Below are positions 61,282-64,000 of a stretch of DNA of 64,000 nucleotides, piece by piece. The notes under the pieces were generated by a model, which saw only the letters and a program-made list of their open reading frames with translations, had not been told where the DNA came from and ran no database searches. The position numbers and the translations under genes are program-made. Position 1 is the first letter of the stretch, and every line of letters starts with the position of its first letter. This stretch comes from Kribbella monticola (GTDB lineage Bacteria; Actinomycetota; Actinomycetes; Propionibacteriales; Kribbellaceae): positions 434,001 to 498,000 of the forward strand of contig NZ_QFXK01000009.1 in the NCBI RefSeq assembly GCF_003261635.1. The letters run 5' to 3'.

Positions 61282-62991
61282 TCAGCTGACGATGCCGTAG
61301 TCGCGGATCTTGCGATAGATGGTCGCGCGGGACATGCCGAGCGCGGCGGCCGCGGCGGTCTTGTCGCCGTTGTGGGCGGCCAGCGCACCGACGACGGCGT
61401 CGCGCTCGAGGGCTTCCATCCTGGTCAGGTGGCGTCGCGTCGTCGCATGGCATTCGGCCGGCAGGTCGTCGAGTTCGATGACGCCGGAGCGGCGGCGACG
61501 GGCGACCTCGGTCAGCACCCGCCGCAGGTGGGTGACGTTACCGGCCCAGGGAAGTCGCATCAGCTGGTTGGTCGCGGCCGGCGACATCGTCACGCCGGTG
61601 ATCCCGGCCCTGCTGAGGAGATGCCGCGCGAGCGCCGGGACGTCCTCCAGGTGATGGCGCAACGGTGGCACCGCGACCGTCCGCGGGAAGAAGTGCAGGA
61701 GCTGGGTGCCGAGCTGCTCGGAGCCGCCGGTTTGTCCGGTCAGCATCGTGAGTGCGACCCACGGATCCCGGCCGATCGAGCCGTCACGGGCACCCTGCAG
61801 CAACTCGGTCAGGCCTTCGATGGTCTCGCCGCTGAGCAGATGGGCGTGCTGGATGATCAGATCCGCGCCGGACTCCAATTCGTTCCCGGCGCGACTGAGC
61901 AACTCGTCCGCCGAGGCGGGGTCGGCTGCATCGACGATCGCCAGTCTGCCGTTCGGCGAGGTGTAGTCGTGCACGCTGCGCAAGAGAGTCAGCTTGCCCA
62001 CGCCGGACTCGCCCTCGGCGACCAGCCACTCGGCCCGGGCGGTGGCGTCCAGCACCTCCTGGATCGTGTGCCGCCACAAGGCGCTGGTCCCGGCGACACC
62101 GGGTAGTGCCGGTACGCGCCCTTCGCTGGTCGTACGCAGTCCGGGCCGCTGTTCCTTGATCTGGATGACTCCACCGGCCAGGGTGTCGCCCAGGAACGTC
62201 GGGTTGTAGGCGAGCCGGGCGATGGTCCCGCTGGGCAGGTCGGCGATGAACGTCACCGGTTTCGTGCCACCGCGGGCGTCCCGGGTGCGATCGATCAGAG
62301 CGGCCTGATCGGTGGAGTCGAAGTGCTGCTGGGCGTGCGAGTTGATCATGAAGACCTCGTCGCCGAGCGCGATCACGGAGCCGCCGGTGTGCCGGCAGAC
62401 CGCGTAGTAGTCGCTCAGCAGCGCCTGGTCCAGCGCGTTCGCCTCCTCCACGATGCGCTCCTGGATCCGCCGGGCCGCGAGCTTGGCGAACGACAGCAGC
62501 ACGGCATTCGAGTTCTTCGCCTGCGTGGTGATGTCGAGTACGCCGAGCAGCCCGCCGGTGACCGGGTGTGCGATCGGCGCCCCGGCGCACGCGAAGCCCC
62601 GCAGTACGCCGGTGTAGTGCTCCTCGCCGAGGACCAGGATCGGCCCGCCGACCTCCAGGGCGGTGCCGATGCCGTTGGTGCCGACCTCCGACTCGGCATA
62701 GCGGAACCCGGGGGCCAGGTCGACGGAGTCCAGACGCCGGATCAGCGTGCGGTCACCGCCGCGACGGTCCAGCACCACCCCTTTGGCGTCGGTCAGGATG
62801 ATGCACACCGGTTCGTTGGTGAGCTCCGACGACAGCGCGTCGATGACCGGCCGGGCGGCCCTGGTCAGCGTGGTGTCGTAGTCGATCCCGGCGAAGTACG
62901 ACGGCGCCGGCTGGTCGGCGTCGACGAGCGACGCCTGAGAGCGCTGCCAGGACATCCGGATCGTGTTCCGGACAGGCAGGTCGGTGGGCAT
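61282..62991 (-). CDS. GAF / AAA+ / Fis regulator of the monooxygenase (MimR-like)
   Basis: A 569-residue regulator shaped like a sigma-54 activator. N-terminal GAF sensor (FRYAESEVGTNGIGTALEVG), AAA+ domain with Walker A GESGVGK near residue 325, and a Fis helix-turn-helix at the end (DKTAAAAALGMSRATIYRKI). The GAFTGA loop needed to touch sigma-54 is missing: after Walker A the chain goes straight to ADLIIQHAHLLSGETIEGLT. This fits Actinobacteria, which lack sigma-54. It is divergent from prmA, and in mycobacteria the same arrangement has MimR activating propane/acetone monooxygenase genes. ATG 62991 follows GGAG. Confidence 0.85.
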   Translation of the reverse strand: MPTDLPVRNTIRMSWQRSQASLVDADQPAPSYFAGIDYDTTLTRAARPVIDALSSELTNEPVCIILTDAKGVVLDRRGGDRTLIRRLDSVDLAPGFRYAESEVGTNGIGTALEVGGPILVLGEEHYTGVLRGFACAGAPIAHPVTGGLLGVLDITTQAKNSNAVLLSFAKLAARRIQERIVEEANALDQALLSDYYAVCRHTGGSVIALGDEVFMINSHAQQHFDSTDQAALIDRTRDARGGTKPVTFIADLPSGTIARLAYNPTFLGDTLAGGVIQIKEQRPGLRTTSEGRVPALPGVAGTSALWRHTIQEVLDATARAEWLVAEGESGVGKLTLLRSVHDYTSPNGRLAIVDAADPASADELLSRAGNELESGADLIIQHAHLLSGETIEGLTELLQGARDGSIGRDPWVALTMLTGQTGGSEQLGTQLLHFFPRTVAVPPLRHHLEDVPALARHLLSRAGITGVTMSPAATNQLMRLPWAGNVTHLRRVLTEVARRRRSGVIELDDLPAECHATTRRHLTRMEALERDAVVGALAAHNGDKTAAAAALGMSRATIYRKIRDYGIVS

Positions 62992-63064
62992 CCCGGCTCC
63001 CTCCGCTCGGCGACTGATGGACAGCGGAACATCACCAACAGTAGGTCGCACGGCGCAGAACGGC

Positions 63065-63079
63065 GTCTCACATTGAGAC
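63065..63079. promoter_or_regulatory. Candidate activator site upstream of prmA
   Basis: GTCTCA (63065-63070), CAT, TGAGAC (63074-63079) form a perfect dyad in the region between the MimR-like gene and prmA, 59 bases before the prmA ATG. It is the most likely binding site for the Fis helix-turn-helix of that regulator. Confidence 0.55.
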
Positions 63080-63138
63080 AGCGGCCCGCTCATCGGACAG
63101 CTTTCATCGCTGCAACACAGCCGATTCTGGAGGCAGAG

Positions 63139-64000
63139 ATGAGCAGGCAGAGTCTCACCAAGGCGCATGCCAAGATCACCGAACTCTCGTGGGAGCCGAC
63201 CTTCGCCACGCCGGCCACCCGGTTCGGGACGGACTACACGTTCGAGCGGGCGCCCAAGAAGGACCCGCTGAAGCAGATCATGCGGTCCTACTTCCCGATG
63301 GAGGAGGAGAAGGACAACCGGGTCTACGGCGCCATGGACGGCGCGATCCGGGGGAACATGTTCCGCCAGGTCCAGCAGCGCTGGCTGGAGTGGCAGAAGC
63401 TGTTCCTGAGCATCATCCCGTTCCCGGAGATCTCCGCGGCCCGGGCGATGCCGATGGCGATCGACGCGGTCCCGAACCCGGAGATCCACAACGGTCTCGC
63501 GGTGCAGATGATCGACGAGGTCCGGCACTCGACGATCCAGATGAACCTCAAGAAGCTGTACATGAACAACTACATCGACCCGGCCGGTTTCGACATGACC
63601 GAGAAGGCGTTCGCGAACAACTACGCGGGCACCATCGGCCGGCAGTTCGGCGAGGGGTTCATCACCGGTGACGCGATCACCGCCGCGAACATCTATCTGA
63701 CGGTGGTCGCCGAGACCGCGTTCACGAACACGCTGTTCGTCGCCATGCCGGACGAGGCGGCGGCCAACGGCGACTACCTGCTGCCGACGGTGGTCCACTC
63801 GGTCCAGTCCGACGAGTCGCGGCACATCAGCAACGGGTACTCGATCCTGCTGATGGCACTCGCCGACGAGCGCAACCGGCCGCTGCTCGAACGCGACCTG
63901 CGCTACGCGTGGTGGAACAACCACTGCGTCGTGGACGCCGCGATCGGCACCTTCATCGAGTACGGCACGAAGGACCGGCGCAAGGACCGGGAGAGCTATG
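63139..64000 (+). CDS. prmA: Propane-type diiron monooxygenase, large hydroxylase subunit (5' part)
   Basis: The first 287 residues of a soluble diiron monooxygenase hydroxylase alpha subunit of the PrmA/MimA group, which hydroxylates propane at C2 or attacks acetone and phenols. All six iron ligands are visible: Glu97 (FPEISAARAM), Glu127 and His130 (EVRH), Glu192 (VVAETAFTN), Glu226 and His229 (SDESRH). GGAGGCAG precedes ATG 63139. The frame is open to the window end. Reductase, beta-subunit and coupling-protein genes are expected beyond it. Control is probably by the divergent MimR-like regulator. Propane, acetone or phenol as true substrate cannot be told here. Confidence 0.92.
   Translation, partial: MSRQSLTKAHAKITELSWEPTFATPATRFGTDYTFERAPKKDPLKQIMRSYFPMEEEKDNRVYGAMDGAIRGNMFRQVQQRWLEWQKLFLSIIPFPEISAARAMPMAIDAVPNPEIHNGLAVQMIDEVRHSTIQMNLKKLYMNNYIDPAGFDMTEKAFANNYAGTIGRQFGEGFITGDAITAANIYLTVVAETAFTNTLFVAMPDEAAANGDYLLPTVVHSVQSDESRHISNGYSILLMALADERNRPLLERDLRYAWWNNHCVVDAAIGTFIEYGTKDRRKDRESY

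Overview
The window comes from the chromosome of a high-GC actinomycete. GTG starts are frequent, genes are packed with ATGA stop/start overlaps, and the gene families are typical of soil Actinobacteria: a monomeric isocitrate dehydrogenase, F420-type flavin enzymes, ROK regulators, an Opp-type sugar/peptide transporter, secreted glycoside hydrolases and a propane-type monooxygenase. Overall it resembles Kribbella or another Nocardioidaceae member; this is an impression from gene content, not a search result. I found no rRNA, tRNA, phage, transposase or CRISPR array.

Layout. 1-3000: the end of a ureide-catabolism gene (allE), a class Ic aspartate aminotransferase and a sugar-type ABC ATPase. 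2995-11015: a ROK kinase plus complete Opp-type importer operon on the minus strand, divergent from a ROK repressor. 11020-16098: an ABC exporter ATPase and permease followed by a secreted beta-propeller/phosphoesterase. 16099-17048: a gene-free kilobase with two families of local repeats and a very G-rich strand. 17049-21573: a HelD-type RNA polymerase helicase and icd, converging on a perfect hairpin. 21750-23983: a LacI-type operator and a secreted glucanase-like protein. 24006-46000: a mosaic of small metabolic and regulator units, many arranged as divergent regulator/target pairs (LysR/SDR-MFS-SnoaL, XRE/hydrolase, AraC/cupin, WYL/VOC, AraC/quinone oxidoreductase). 46049-48608: a secreted GH27 enzyme with several binding modules. 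48666-58770: an SDR, a ferritin-like protein, a large LuxR regulator, an iron redox enzyme and CDGSH pair, and a STAS protein with small neighbours. 58820-61137: an LLM flavoenzyme and F420-NADP oxidoreductase-like operon and an RibD-type reductase. 61282-64000: a GAF/AAA/Fis regulator divergent from prmA, the large hydroxylase subunit of a propane-type diiron monooxygenase, which runs off the window.

The most notable regulatory signal is three promoters of the form TGTCACA-N16-(T/G)GTC, the published signature of ECF41 sigma factors. Two lie back to back at 29350-29433, serving an LtrA-like membrane protein and an NAD(P)-binding oxidoreductase. The third, at 49413-49439, serves a ferritin-like protein. 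The two plus-strand copies also share 19 identical bases from inside the -10 into the start of the transcript. No ECF41 sigma gene is in the window. The most notable structural signal is an array of four 40-bp imperfect palindromes at 16436-16669 with a 132-bp higher-order period.
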